Assembly (NCBI GenBank): GCA_030685235.1
Contig: MU839149.1
Location: forward strand, 62,001 to 126,000
Source of the DNA: Copromyces sp. CBS 386.78
Lineage: Eukaryota; Ascomycota; Sordariomycetes; Sordariales; Sordariaceae
Length of the DNA stretch: 64,000 nt
Direction: 5' to 3'
Positions 12,001 to 22,829 of the stretch are shown here, in pieces; within the stretch, counting starts at the first letter, position 1; every line of letters begins with the position of its first letter. A model generated the notes under the pieces. It saw only the letters and a program-made list of their open reading frames with translations, searched no databases and was not told the DNA's origin. The position numbers and the translations under genes were made by a program.

Positions 12001-15000
12001 CCGTGATGTGTTACCCGCAGACGGTCCAAGGGGTGACATGGGACCCAAGGTAGACTCCCTGTTGGGGTAATGGCAACCCAAGGTTGGCCCCTCTACTACC
12101 AGCTCTCCGACGGCACCGACGGGGACCAGATTCTTGCGGTCGTCAGGGTTAACGACCATGAAGCTGCCGCAAAACGGGCGCCCGACACTGCGAAGTTGGT
12201 TTGCGCCGACAACTTCGAGGAAAGAGATACCCAGAGGACAGACATCGTGTGGTCCATAGGCCAAGATGATGTTGGCTTTACCGTGCCATGCGCTGTATGT
12301 ATCTTCGTCCAGGCTGCGGGTTCTAAAGCATACCGCCTTCAACGTCGGCACCCTTGCCGGATCGACCTTGCGGGATAGGTGTGGCGTCATGTAAGTCCAG
12401 TTGACCTGCATACGATTGACAGCGCCTGCAAAATCCTTGAGTCGCTCGATCACGGCAGGCACACACACACATCCTCCATAAGCGAGTGTGGTGAGAATCT
12501 CCGAAACGCAGATGTCAACATTGAAAGACGAGAGTTGCATGACGCGACTCAAGGGTCCAATCCTCGCGGCAGGACCCTGGCCCACAAGTGCGGTGGACAG
12601 TGCAGTGTGGCTGAAGGAAACTCCACGAGCCTCGCCAGAGGAAACGCGAGAAAAGAGTATACATGCTGGATCGGAAGGCGTAGCCATTGAGGTGAGCGAT
12701 CTTCGATCTCGGGGAAGGCTGAACATCAGGTCGTCGTTTAAGGTGACAACATCGTCGAAGAGGTTTCCAAGAACCAGGGCAGCGCGCTCCGAAGCGACCG
12801 CGACCCTCGAGAAGTTTAGCCGTTCAAAGATGGGTTGGATCAAGCCTAATTCCAAGGCATCGATGGGGACAAACGCGCCACCAGCTCTGGAGGGACACAG
12901 GTTAGCAAGCGAAGAAGATGGAGGTGGGCAGTACTTACTTGAGAACAGCGAGAATCGCCACAATGGCCAGGCGACTCTTCTCCATGACTACAGGCACAAC
13001 TGAGTGTGGTCCAACCCCCACATCGACAAGATGATGGGCCAAGACTGTTGCCTCTTCATCCAACTTCTGGTACGTAAAAGTGCCATCCCATGCGCAGACG
13101 GCTTGAGAGTTCGGCTGAGCGCGAGCTTGCTTGCTTACAAGTTCATGAACAACGCTCTCAACCCGCGTGTTATTGCCAGAGGGAGAATCAACGCCCCAGG
13201 CCAGCAGTTGGGCATAGTCACGATCGCTGAATAGGTCGACTGTTCCAATGGAGCTGTGTGGCGCGGAAAGGATGGTGCGGATCGCTTTTCCAAAGGTATT
13301 GGCCACATTGAGGGCCTGCTCTTCGGACATGACCCGCTGTCCGATGTCGACTACCAGCTTTCCCCCCGCAAACCGCGTATTGACGAGTACGTCCACATCG
13401 GACGTCTGCTTCAGCGAGAGTGGTTTGAGCTCGAAGCTAGTCCTCGTTGTGAACTTGCTATTCAGGCCTGCGGGTTCTTCGGTGAATGTTAGGCACGAGT
13501 TAAAGAGATGCTCGCCACCTTTCATGCCCATAGCATGTTCCAACTCAGTCATGGTAAAGTGTTGGTGCGGCAAGCTGGCTGTAAGTTGATCTTCAATGAC
13601 CTCCAGCGCCATCTTGAGGGGTGTGTACGACGTCAATTCATATTTGCAGGCCACCATATTGGCGAACGAGCCCACGGCATTTTGTAGCTCGGAAACGGTG
13701 TCGTCGCGGCCGGTTGTTTGGTAGCCAAAGCACACAGCATTTGACCCGGTGAAGCATCGCAGCACAAGACTCCACGCCAACCGGACAATCGCATCGACGG
13801 TGGTCGCGTGGGATCGGGTGAACCCCGACAGTTCGTAGGACGTGATCTCCAGGTTGAGAAAAGAATTGACGAAGCGTTGCTCATCGGGCGACACGGTAAG
13901 TCGAGGGAACATGCAGGGTGCAACGTCGGAAAGCATTTCACGCCAAAAGCCAACGCTAGATTCACGACGTATTCTGCTCAAAAACTGCATATAATGGGGG
14001 TATCCAAAATGGGCAGGTTCGGGAATGGCCTTTTCGGTGACGTAGGCTCTTCGAAGATCGTGCAAAAGGAGATGGATGCTGACAGACTGCAGTTCGTAAG
14101 CATCGGTGCAGGCAAGAACAATGGGAGCAAACCTACATCACAAAGCGCGGTGCTAATATCCAGCTTTATGAACGTCCTGGTTGGAGCTCTGCACACCGTC
14201 AAGCGGTGGAGCGGCTTGTTGTCCGTCGGTCTAAGATCTGGGAGATTGTCGAGCTCGTACACGGGATCCTCTGCAGGGGCTGTATCAATGAAGAGCATAT
14301 CCGGCGAAGCCCGACGAAGGATCACCATGTCCCACAACCCCGTCTCGCTGACGCTCTCGGTAAAGACGGTCCTTAGGGCTGGATGCCGAATGCATACATG
14401 CTGCCACGCGTTGCATAGCCTGGCAATATCGATGGAATCGCCATGTGGTGATGCAAACTCGTAGATGGCATGAAGATAGCACGCATCTGGTCGCTGAGCT
14501 TGACTGATCAAGATGGCCTGATGTACGGCAGTCACCGGGTAAATCGTTTCGACGTCTTGCACGCTTGCCAGTTTCAGACCTGCTACCCGCTGTTTGTTGA
14601 ATCTCGTCAAGCCCTCATACGTGACATCAAGATGCGGAACATCGGCAAGCGTTAGCTCATGAGGGTGGTACCTCAGCCTGCCAATAGCCTCGAGAAGCAG
14701 GTGCTCATAGTTATGAGCCCACTGCGCGATGCGAGTCTGATCTTTGCAGAACTTGCTATAGGTGAATGACACCTTCGCGATGCCTTTGTCCAGCATGGCG
14801 CTGATCTCGAACAAAGCTACGCGTCCTACTTTGGACCCGATATCCGAAGTCGGTGAGTCGAATGATTGGCTCGTAAGGGGCAACTGCTCCATCACGCCGT
14901 TGGTACGCTCCAGTTGTTGCAGCGAGCCCGCGTAGGTGAACATGACCTCGAACGGCCAGTCAGGGCGCAAGGTGTCAGGGCCAGCGTTGTTGTAGAACCG

Positions 15001-17097
15001 TGACGCGAAATATTTGGACCCATGCGCCGGTATTGACCGGCGCGTATCTTTGAGATGTCGGAGAACTTCGATGAAGTCGTCTGTGCCTTCTACCTTTTGG
15101 GCTATCGGGCACAGAGCTGTAAACCACCCTACTGTCTCGGAAATGTCAATATCAGACGTCCACATGTCCCTACCATGCTCTTGATTCCAAACCACTGGCA
15201 CAGACCGATCGGGAAATGTCTGTGCAAACGACAGCATAAGCGCAGCGAGGTAAATGTCGACCGTATCAGTCTTGAAAACTTGGTTGCAAGAATTTTGCAG
15301 GATCGCCGTCAGCTCCGAGCTGAGAGCGAAGCTAATGTCTTTGGTGTCGCCGTATGCGTTGGGGATTTCTCGCAGACCCCAAAAGGTATAATCTCCCGGT
15401 TGGACCTTGAATGGCACGAATTCTTTTGGGTCTCTTCCTTGGACATCGGACTTTTGTAGCTCGACCCATTTGTGGAAGGGCATCGACCTTTGGGACAGAA
15501 AACTTCCCGAGTCCAGAAGCTCATCGAGATCGTGAATGATGATGCGCCATGAGGGTAGGTCAACAGCCAGATGGTGAGCTGCAAGATAGATCAGTTGCTG
15601 TCCGTCGTGGGTTGTGAAGTAGTCGGCAGCGAAGACTGGCCCCCTTTCGATGTCGATGGCGAGCTGGGTTTGTCCGATAATGGTATCAAGTTCGCGATCA
15701 GATGATATCGAGTGGCGGCGGAGGTTGTAGGATCCTGCGACATCCGGCAAAACAAGCTGCATCCAACCACCAGGCCCCCGGCTGTAGCGCGATCGAAGCA
15801 TTGGATGATGGGCAACAACAGCCTCCAAAGCGGCGGCGACGTCCTCAAAACAGACATCCTTCTTGAATCGGAGAAAAAGACTGAGATTGAAGCGGTAACT
15901 CCCATCGCCGGCAGATCTACGGTTCAAGTCTCCTCCCATGGAAGACTCGAAGTACAAATGCTGCATTGGGGACAGGTCAAAGTAATCGCGAGTTTCCTCC
16001 TCCCACTGGCTCTCCTGGATACTTCTAGACTCGGCAATGGCGGCCAGTTCGGAAAGGGTATTTGATCCAAGCACCTCTAAAGGATTGATGTAGATGGTCT
16101 CGTTTTTGCATCGGGCAACAAGTTCCATGGCAGTCGTCTCGTCACCTCCTAGCTGGCAGAAGGAAAGGTTGACCCCGATCTGGACCTGTGAGAGAGCTAG
16201 CACTTTGCTCACCAGCCTCTGTAACGAGCGTTCCATGGTCGTTTTCGGCTCTTCCAAGGGCACCTGAGATTGCAGGTTGGACACCTGATAGTAAAGCTGC
16301 TGGTTCATGTTCTGGACCCACGTTCGCAATCGTCGAGTATCTACATGGCCGGATTCCGTGAGGGGCATGCTGTCCAAGACGATCCATATATCGGGCAGGC
16401 TGGTAGGCGGTAGAAGGGATTTGGCGACTTGGCGGAGAAAGGTGACTTGGGTGCCGGCGAAGATGGAGTTGGACTGGGATATCAGGCTGACGTCGGATGA
16501 ACTGGCTCGGGATGACTGAGTGGCGGAGAGGGTGAAGAGGGCAACGAGTTTCCCTTCGAGGATGCCTGCCTTTGGTCGCACTGTTGCTATCCTCGATATT
16601 TCCTTCTGACTCCCAAGTGCCTTTTCGATTTCCGTCATGTGCATAGCTTGCGAGCCGGAGCTAGCCTGGCTCGAGGTGCGCGAATGTTTTGTCGCAATCG
16701 GATTTGCATCGCGGGTCACGGACAGCCTCGCCGGCCTTTGTATTTCGAGAGGTTCGACCGGGGGCATGGTGTCGGGTAGGTTGCGGATCTCGGGGTACTC
16801 GTACTTGGGTATGATACAGGTTTGGAGCTCGGCGAGGGTCGGGCAGCGTAGAATATCGGAAACTTTGATGTCAATGCCAATCTCCAAACACTCTGCCCTC
16901 AGGGCCACGGCAGACCTGTCGTCACCGCCCAAGTCCCTAAAGGATTCATGGAGCAGGAGTTGGTCTCTGGGCATGTCGAGGACCTGCGCAATGACCGACA
17001 GTAGCCTGTTCTCGACAGCTTCCTCCTCATGCTGTACCCAAGTCGAGGCCGTATCTATGCGCGGAATGGGGACTTTTTGCACCGAAGGGTCTTCCAT
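8257..17097 (-). CDS. NRPS-like protein with degenerate catalytic motifs (T-Apartial-T-E-C-A-T-C-T)
   Basis: Exons are 17097-14137, 14086-12939 and 12886-8257. The introns are 50 and 52 nt with GT/AG ends, and the joins restore the domain sequence in frame, giving 2,912 residues. Domains: T1 (about 28-95), an adenylation C-terminal subdomain only (about 160-275), T2 (about 290-355), an epimerization-like domain (about 375-820, with HHLAVD and SW intact), C1 (about 845-1260), A (about 1290-1790), T3 (about 1835-1900), C2 (about 1930-2370), T4 (about 2410-2495) and a Ser/Gly/Gln-rich tail with a polyQ run near 2648. There is no thioesterase. Carrier serines are replaced: LGGDD (residue 60), LGGDE (320) and VGGDH (about 1873). 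T4 has LWGS. Condensation histidines are lost (STALCDS, SKGQYDD). A3 reads FSRVSSGEARG and A7 TGHRVRY. The protein is clearly NRPS-derived, but classical peptide synthesis is doubtful. No tailoring genes lie beside it. Confidence 0.88.
9020..9070 (-). repeat. CAG/CTG trinucleotide run encoding polyglutamine
   Basis: This is an imperfect CTG/TTG array on the plus strand, read as CAG/CAA in the NRPS-like gene. It encodes about fifteen glutamines broken by K and R, inside the disordered C-terminal tail and not in any enzymatic domain. Confidence 0.9.
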
Positions 17098-19559
17098 GGC
17101 GAGAGGGGAGAGAAGGGGAGGGGTGGCACAGGCGTGAGGAGGCCAAAAGACGAATACCTATATTAAACTAAAAGAGTACAGCAAGGGGAAGGGCTATCAT
17201 GAAGGAAGAATGGTTGGTGCCTTCAGCGACAAAACGGAGGAGAGTACCTAGAACTAGAAGGCAGGTAACAGTACCCCGGGTACCATTAGCACCTCAGCTC
17301 AGCTGGCGAAACGAAAGACGGAAGTGAAGAAGGGTTCCTGTTGGTTGTTCGGAGAAGATGGGAGACGTCGAGGAATGATGTCAGGCGCCGCACAGGGTTG
17401 TTGGCTGTTGGCCCATCCACGAAGGCAAGGCTTCAAGGCTTTTGTAGGTGATCATTCCACTTGGCGATATTAAATGACCGATGTCGTCGACGTGAAACAG
17501 GAGAGGGAATGGGAGGGTGTTGTCGGGAGCAAACACGACATGGCCCGGTAAGGAGTGGAGGGAAGAAGCGAAGAAGCGAGGAATCAGTCGACAGGAAGAC
17601 AGTCTGACAGACAGACGGGAGAGACGAGAGAATGGAAGGAAGACACTCAGTCTTGACTCTTACGAGAGGGGGATGTAGCACTCTTTCAAACAGTCAAGCA
17701 GCCGCAGGGTTGCAGACGGAATCCACGCCTAGCATGCCATTCCTGGTCCACGATACTCCAGCACGGTGGGAATCACAAGGAGGCGCAAAAGGATGCCCGA
17801 AGTGGTGGTGGTGGTGATGATTGGTGTTTGTGACGTTGGTGGAGGTGTCGAGGATGTGTCGAGGGTGCCGAGACCTGACGGGTTTGAGAGTCGGGGGCCG
17901 GCAATCGGAAAGGAACCGTTGCGTGTCAAAGTGCGGATGGTGAGAAGCGTGACATGGAAAATTGTTAGTGCACTCCCAGAGGCAGCCAATGAGGTTACAC
18001 AGTCAGCTGACCTCCAGCTGGGACCCTGTGTCGATCAACTGGCAGCGCCCTGAAGCTACCTCTAGACCAGCGATATGCCCCGCCGCCAATCTTATAGTGG
18101 GCAAACAACTGTACCCTAGGTAGGTAACTTCCATTTGGGATGGGACTTTCCAAGCCAAGGCGCTCCCTATGACCAACACCAATCCCTTCCAATATATCGA
18201 CCAAGGTACCCCAAGAGACCGGCGATGCTTTGCCCTGTAAGCACGTTCTTGGAAGTCCGCGGGCGGCACCATTTCCCACATCCCCGTCTCCAACATTACA
18301 GTAGTATTGATTGATGATAGTTGCAAACTTGAAATATCACGAGAGGCAATCATCTTCTTTGTTTTTCATTTTTCATCTACAACCGCCTCGATCAACACCA
18401 TTTGGACCAGAATCGGGCAGACATGGAGGGAGGCTGAGCACCTCGTACCCATCCCATCCACTGCCGCTGCGCACACGGCTGTCGTTCCAGCCTTATTTAT
18501 AACACGGATGGTTGCATTCATCACTCCAAATACCTACCTCACCAGCTCTTCGGCCGGCTTCCAGTATTGCGGCAGTGTTGTCGTTCCGTCCATACCATCA
18601 TGACCGTTTCCAGCAATTCTACAGCTCAAAACCAACAGGGCATTACAGTATGAGCATTTTCTAGGAAGGGCAAAGTCAAGAGAAAAGACGTGATGCCAAA
18701 TGAATCATTGTGGGTTCGGCGTATTTCAACCGTTGCTGACATGTTATCTGAAGCCGTTGCACAACAACATTTCTGGCCGTCCAGCAATGTCTTGTATATC
18801 CATTATCAAACCTCTCGGATCGCCCGGTTTACTTAGATGCTCTCAAAATCATCCGTCGGCGGCTTGTCGGCCCCGTCCCAACTTATCAAGTTGGCACGGG
18901 ATGCTGTGCAACTGAGTGAACCAACAACGACACAACCACCGGCTTTCGCGAATCTGCCAGTTGGAACCCGTTGGTCCCGCGCTTGTTAACCAACGAGAGT
19001 GTCAGAGACGGCAACTAATGCAAGTAATATCGTCTCGCGTATTGGTGTCTCACTCGGAGTCGTTTACCGGTACCCCTTGGAGGTTCCCATGTGCGACCCT
19101 TGACCATCTCATCCCTCCCCGAGTCCGAGTATATCCAGGAGATGCTCAAGGCCAGACAGGTTTGGGGCTCAGTCTGCCACAGTTACACACGCCCAGTTTC
19201 TCCTCACTGATACCAACTGCCAACCAAGTGGAAGACGGCAACACGACCAAATAAATCAGCCTTAACAGGTAACGGCCTATCCGCGGCGCATCCCGCTCCT
19301 CTCCGCCCCGGGTCGGCGGAGCGTCGTTGGCTCGGAATAAAAGGTCATCGCCCCGGGCACACAGCTCCACAACCAAACGCCCCTGGGCCCCTGGACCCCT
19401 GGAAACGGACCCCTAAATTTTGTCTCAAAATCCCTACTCGATGCACGGTCGAGTCGAGTCCAGCGCTGCAGAAAAAAGACTGAAAGATGGAAGAACTTTG
19501 CAAACACGTGCGAGGGAATATTAAGCCATCCTGGAAACCTTTGTTTCAACAATTCCATT
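17098..19559. other. Intergenic spacer between the NRPS-like gene and tRNA-Val
   Basis: The left part should hold the 5' UTR and promoter of the minus-strand NRPS-like gene. It also contains a CCTAGGTAGGTAA tract near 18114-18127. The open frames here are short and unrecognised, and I see no further gene. Confidence 0.6.
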
Positions 19560-19633
19560 GGTCCGATGGTGTAGTTGGTTATCACGTCAGTCTAACACAC
19601 TGAAGGTCCTGAGATCGAGCCTCAGTCGGATCA
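19560..19633 (+). tRNA. tRNA-Val(AAC)
   Basis: The acceptor stem GGTCCGA pairs fully with TCGGATC and is followed by discriminator A. The anticodon stem TCAGT/ACTGA encloses the loop CTAACAC, giving anticodon AAC. The T-arm is CTGAG-ATCGAGC-CTCAG. There is no intron. It decodes GUU, and GUC through inosine. Confidence 0.95.
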
Positions 19634-19642
19634 CAAGAAACC

Positions 19643-19660
19643 TTTTTTCTTTTTTTTTCT
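19643..19660 (+). terminator. Pol III T-run terminator of tRNA-Val
   Basis: T runs interrupted by a single C start 10 nt after the tRNA end and continue in a T-rich stretch. Confidence 0.7.
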
Positions 19661-20122
19661 CGATTTCCTGTCTTTTTTTTTTTTGTTTTTTTTTTTTTTG
19701 TCTTGCATCTTGCGTTGATTTTTCGAAACATGTGAAAACGCCGACACCTGCAGACGGGTGATATTTATGCCCGTTCAAGATGCAGTTTCAGCATTTATGT
19801 TATCTGGACACGCACGGATTTGCAGCCACATCGGTTCATCGGTGGGAAGAGTTTCTTAACCGGGCAATAAGCAATTTGACACATCATCTCGTACCTATTT
19901 AACGACCGATTCAATAAGGTATTCACCGCTTCGACCGACCGCCTTCATTTCCACTTTTTGTTGTTCACCACTCTCTTCTTGATGTTAACCGATTCGACAG
20001 CTATAACAGTTGCACAACGTGTTTTTTTAAGTTCGATGCCCAGCTTTTCCCCCTTAGGTGGGAGGTCTCCGCATTCCATGATTCTCCCCAAGGTCCCGTT
20101 TGCTGCTGGCAACAATTGCACA

Positions 20123-21762
20123 ATGGCTCCTCACCACCAAGATCACAAAGATCATCATCCCCGTCACTTCCCAGCCGAACTACCTCATCATCATATCAAC
20201 CACCAACCCGCCATCAAATACCAACGCCGTTCCCAATTCTGGAAAAAGTTCCTCACGGCCTCTTCATTCGGCGCCATTCTATTTCTCTTAACGTCACAAG
20301 CCGACCAAGCCCACGGTCATCAACAACCCCCAACCCCAACCCCCTCCTCCTCTGACCTCCTCGAACCACCCCCCCTCACCTTCTCCAAGGGCAACACCTT
20401 CCAAATCTCCATCTTCCAAGACCTCCACTTTGGCGAAAATGCCTGGGAAGAATGGGGTCCCCTCCAGGACCTGTCCACCACACGGGTGATGAACACCGTC
20501 CTCGATTCCGAACCAGCCACCAACCTGGTCGTGCTCAACGGGGATTTGATCTCGGGCGAGAATACCTACCAGGAAAACAGCACCCGCTATGTCGACCAGA
20601 TCGTCGAGCCGATGGTAAGGAGGGGCCTAACCTGGGCGAGCACGTACGGGAATCACGACGGGGATTTCAACCTGTCGAGGGAGGGACTGTGGGAGGAGGA
20701 GAGGAAATGGCTGGGGAGCAGGACGGGGAGGATGGTTCCGACTACCGACAATGAAGAGGAGGCGGCGGCGGCGGGGGTTACGAATTATTATTTGCCTGTC
20801 TACCCGGCGGGTTGTGGGAACCGGAGGAAACAAACACGACAGAACTCGTCATGGTATCGATGGGCGGCGAACATATATCAGAACCTGAACCTGAACCTGA
20901 ACCAGAACCAGAACGCCCATGAGGAGGAAGCAACCGATTGCACCGCCCCATCCCTCCTCCTCTGGTTCTTCGACTCCCGCGGCGGAATCAAATACCAACA
21001 ACGCCACCCCGTTACCGGCCACCCTCTCCCCGAGCCGAACTGGGTCCATCAGTCCGTAGTCGACTGGTTCACATCCACCAGCGCTTCCATCTCCGCCGCC
21101 GCCGGCGGGCGAGTCATTCCATCGATAGGGTTCGTGCATATCCCGACCAACGCTTCCTTGGCTCTTCAAGACTCCTCCTCCCAAAAAGGAGGCGTAGATG
21201 CGAATCGACAACCGGGGATTAACGACGACGTGCCTGTTGCGCAGCAAGGGCAGGGGTGGTGTGGTGCAAACGGGGAGAGCGGCGGCGGCGGCGGCGAGTG
21301 GTGTGACTACGGCGAACAAGACGTCCCCTTTATGGAAGCCATCGCTTCCACCCCCGGTATGATGGCGCTGTTTTCGGGGCACGATCATGGGAATACGTGG
21401 TGTTACAAGTGGGATGGTCAGGTGCCCGGTACCTCTCAACAGAAGGAGGAGGAGGAGGAGGAGGAGGCTGTCACCGGGGACGAAGGAGGACAAGGAAACG
21501 GACAAGGACACGAACGTGGAGTAAACCTCTGCTTGGACAACACACGGGCTACGGAGGGTACGGTAGCTGGATCCGCGGCTCGAGACAGGTGGTTGTTGAT
21601 CAAGAGGAGCTTAAGGAGTTTGTTATCAGGACGCATATCCGACTGGAGAATGGGGAGGTGGTAGGGGCTGTGACGCTGAATGCGACGTATGGAGAGGATA
21701 AGTATCCGGTTACGCCGAACGAGAAGACGCATTTGTTGGATTCGGCGTTGGAGGATTTTTAG
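20123..21762 (+). CDS. Calcineurin-like (Dcr2-type) metallophosphoesterase with an apparent one-base frameshift
   Basis: The binuclear-metal phosphoesterase motifs appear in order: FQDLHFG, NGDLISG, YGNHDGD, FVHIP and GHDHGN. This matches the fungal Dcr2/purple-acid-like branch. An N-terminal hydrophobic segment (ASSFGAILFLLTS) suggests a signal anchor or signal peptide and a lumenal or exocytic location. I chose the ATG at 20123 because its context (CACAATGG) is best. Upstream in-frame ATGs exist at 19982 and 20036, and no stop separates them. The frame used up to GVNLC (codon TGC at 21530-21532) differs from the frame of the following conserved-looking GQHTGYGGYGSW segment (GGA at 21535). 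Only TT lies between, so one base seems missing, and the remainder runs to the stop at 21762. If the shift is real, translation ends at 21664 with an altered tail. No GT-AG intron of usable size explains it. Confidence 0.75.
20880..20912 (+). repeat. Hexanucleotide tandem (AACCTG/AACCAG) in coding sequence
   Basis: The run encodes an alternating Asn-Leu then Asn-Gln stretch (NLNLNLNQNQN) in a variable loop of the phosphoesterase. It lies away from the metal-binding motifs. Confidence 0.85.
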
Positions 21763-22023
21763 AGTTAGAGAGGGGTACGTACTCCTGTGTTTTTCGAGTT
21801 GTTGATTTTTTTGTTGATTTTTCCTGTAAGCGAGCGACTATAGCATAATCCTAATTCGGATTCTCCATCACAGACCCAGATCGCGAAACTCAGACTTGCT
21901 TCCGTGCAGCCAAACCTCACCAACATACCAGCGCGTCCATAATATTTATTCATCCACCACATGCCCTCCTCACGCTCTCAGCCCTCCAGAGTCCAGACTG
22001 ACTCCCTTGTCCTCGCCCCTCAC

Positions 22024-22647
22024 TCACTCCGAAGGCTTGTTATCAACCAGCGTAATCTCAAAGCTACTTCCCCCCGTCCTCTTCTGCGTCAACTGCTTCG
22101 GCCAGTTATCATTCTCCACCACATCCACCTCCTTGGTCTCCTCATTCCAGCGGAAAAACACCGACCCGACAGCGAGATAAACCCCCGTCTTCTCGTCCCT
22201 CACATAAACCGCCGTCGTAACCGGCGGTCCTCCGGCCGGGAGGATCCCGACCAGCCCATACTCGTCGCCAGCGTTGCTGTAAAGGGTCACGGTCCCGACA
22301 TCCCTGGCGTCCACCTTCAGGCTGTATTGCTTGTCGGCCCCGCCCGTGGCGTCCTTGAACAGGAAGGAGATGGCGCGCGTGTCGTTGTCGACAACCTTGA
22401 AGCGAGAGAGCCCGTCGATGTCCGAAATGTCCGCCTGCGACTCGGCCCATTCTCGGTAGATGCCCGACTCGTTGTAGTGCTGCCAGGCGATCACCTTGGC
22501 CGAGGCGCCGACCGCCACCGAGAGGTACTTGTCGTTGAGAGAGCCGGGGACGGACACGTCTTGGCCTACGGCGTAAGTGTCACCGGTGCCTTCGAAGTTC
22601 TTCTTCTGGTAGAAGACAACGGTGGTGGGGTTGACTGAGGGTGCCAT
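22024..22647 (-). CDS. app: APP-like (abundant perithecial protein) candidate, small soluble protein
   Basis: This is a single-exon frame of 207 residues starting at an ATG in good context (CACAATG). The same frame stays open further upstream, but the region before this ATG is low-complexity and looks like 5' UTR. The protein has no signal peptide or membrane segment. It is rich in Tyr/Phe/Val and Gly turns (for example YQKKNFEGTG, VSVPGSLNDKYLSV, YLAVGSVFFRW), which suggests a beta-sheet fold reminiscent of beta/gamma-crystallin-type modules. I associate this protein and locus with APP of Neurospora and Sordaria, which accumulates in fruiting bodies. That assignment is from memory and should be treated as tentative. 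A TATA-like element lies about 165 bp upstream of the ATG. Confidence 0.7.
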   Translation of the reverse strand: MAPSVNPTTVVFYQKKNFEGTGDTYAVGQDVSVPGSLNDKYLSVAVGASAKVIAWQHYNESGIYREWAESQADISDIDGLSRFKVVDNDTRAISFLFKDATGGADKQYSLKVDARDVGTVTLYSNAGDEYGLVGILPAGGPPVTTAVYVRDEKTGVYLAVGSVFFRWNEETKEVDVVENDNWPKQLTQKRTGGSSFEITLVDNKPSE

Positions 22648-22812
22648 TGTGTTTGGCGGGTGGTTGGTTTGGATATGTGAGAAGGTGTGTATGTTGAGAT
22701 GTTGAGATGTTGAGAGGTCAGGATGTCTTGTGTTATCTGGCTGTTGCGTGTGATGATGATGGTGATGCTGAAGAAGAGAATCCAGGCTGGGGAAGGGGTT
22801 GAGGGGGATGTA

Positions 22813-22818
22813 CTTATA
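22813..22818 (-). promoter_or_regulatory. TATA-like element upstream of the APP-like gene
   Basis: CCTATAAGTA on the minus strand lies about 165 bp before the start codon and is followed by pyrimidine-rich DNA. The position fits a core promoter of a strongly expressed gene, but there is no transcript evidence. Confidence 0.4.
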
Positions 22819-22829
22819 GGTTTTGTCCC

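Noticed and set aside
21521..21560. Short intron to reconcile the phosphoesterase frames
   Set aside because: The only GT..AG options here are under about 40 nt and would delete the conserved-looking NLC/GQHTGYG junction. A one-base indel fits better.
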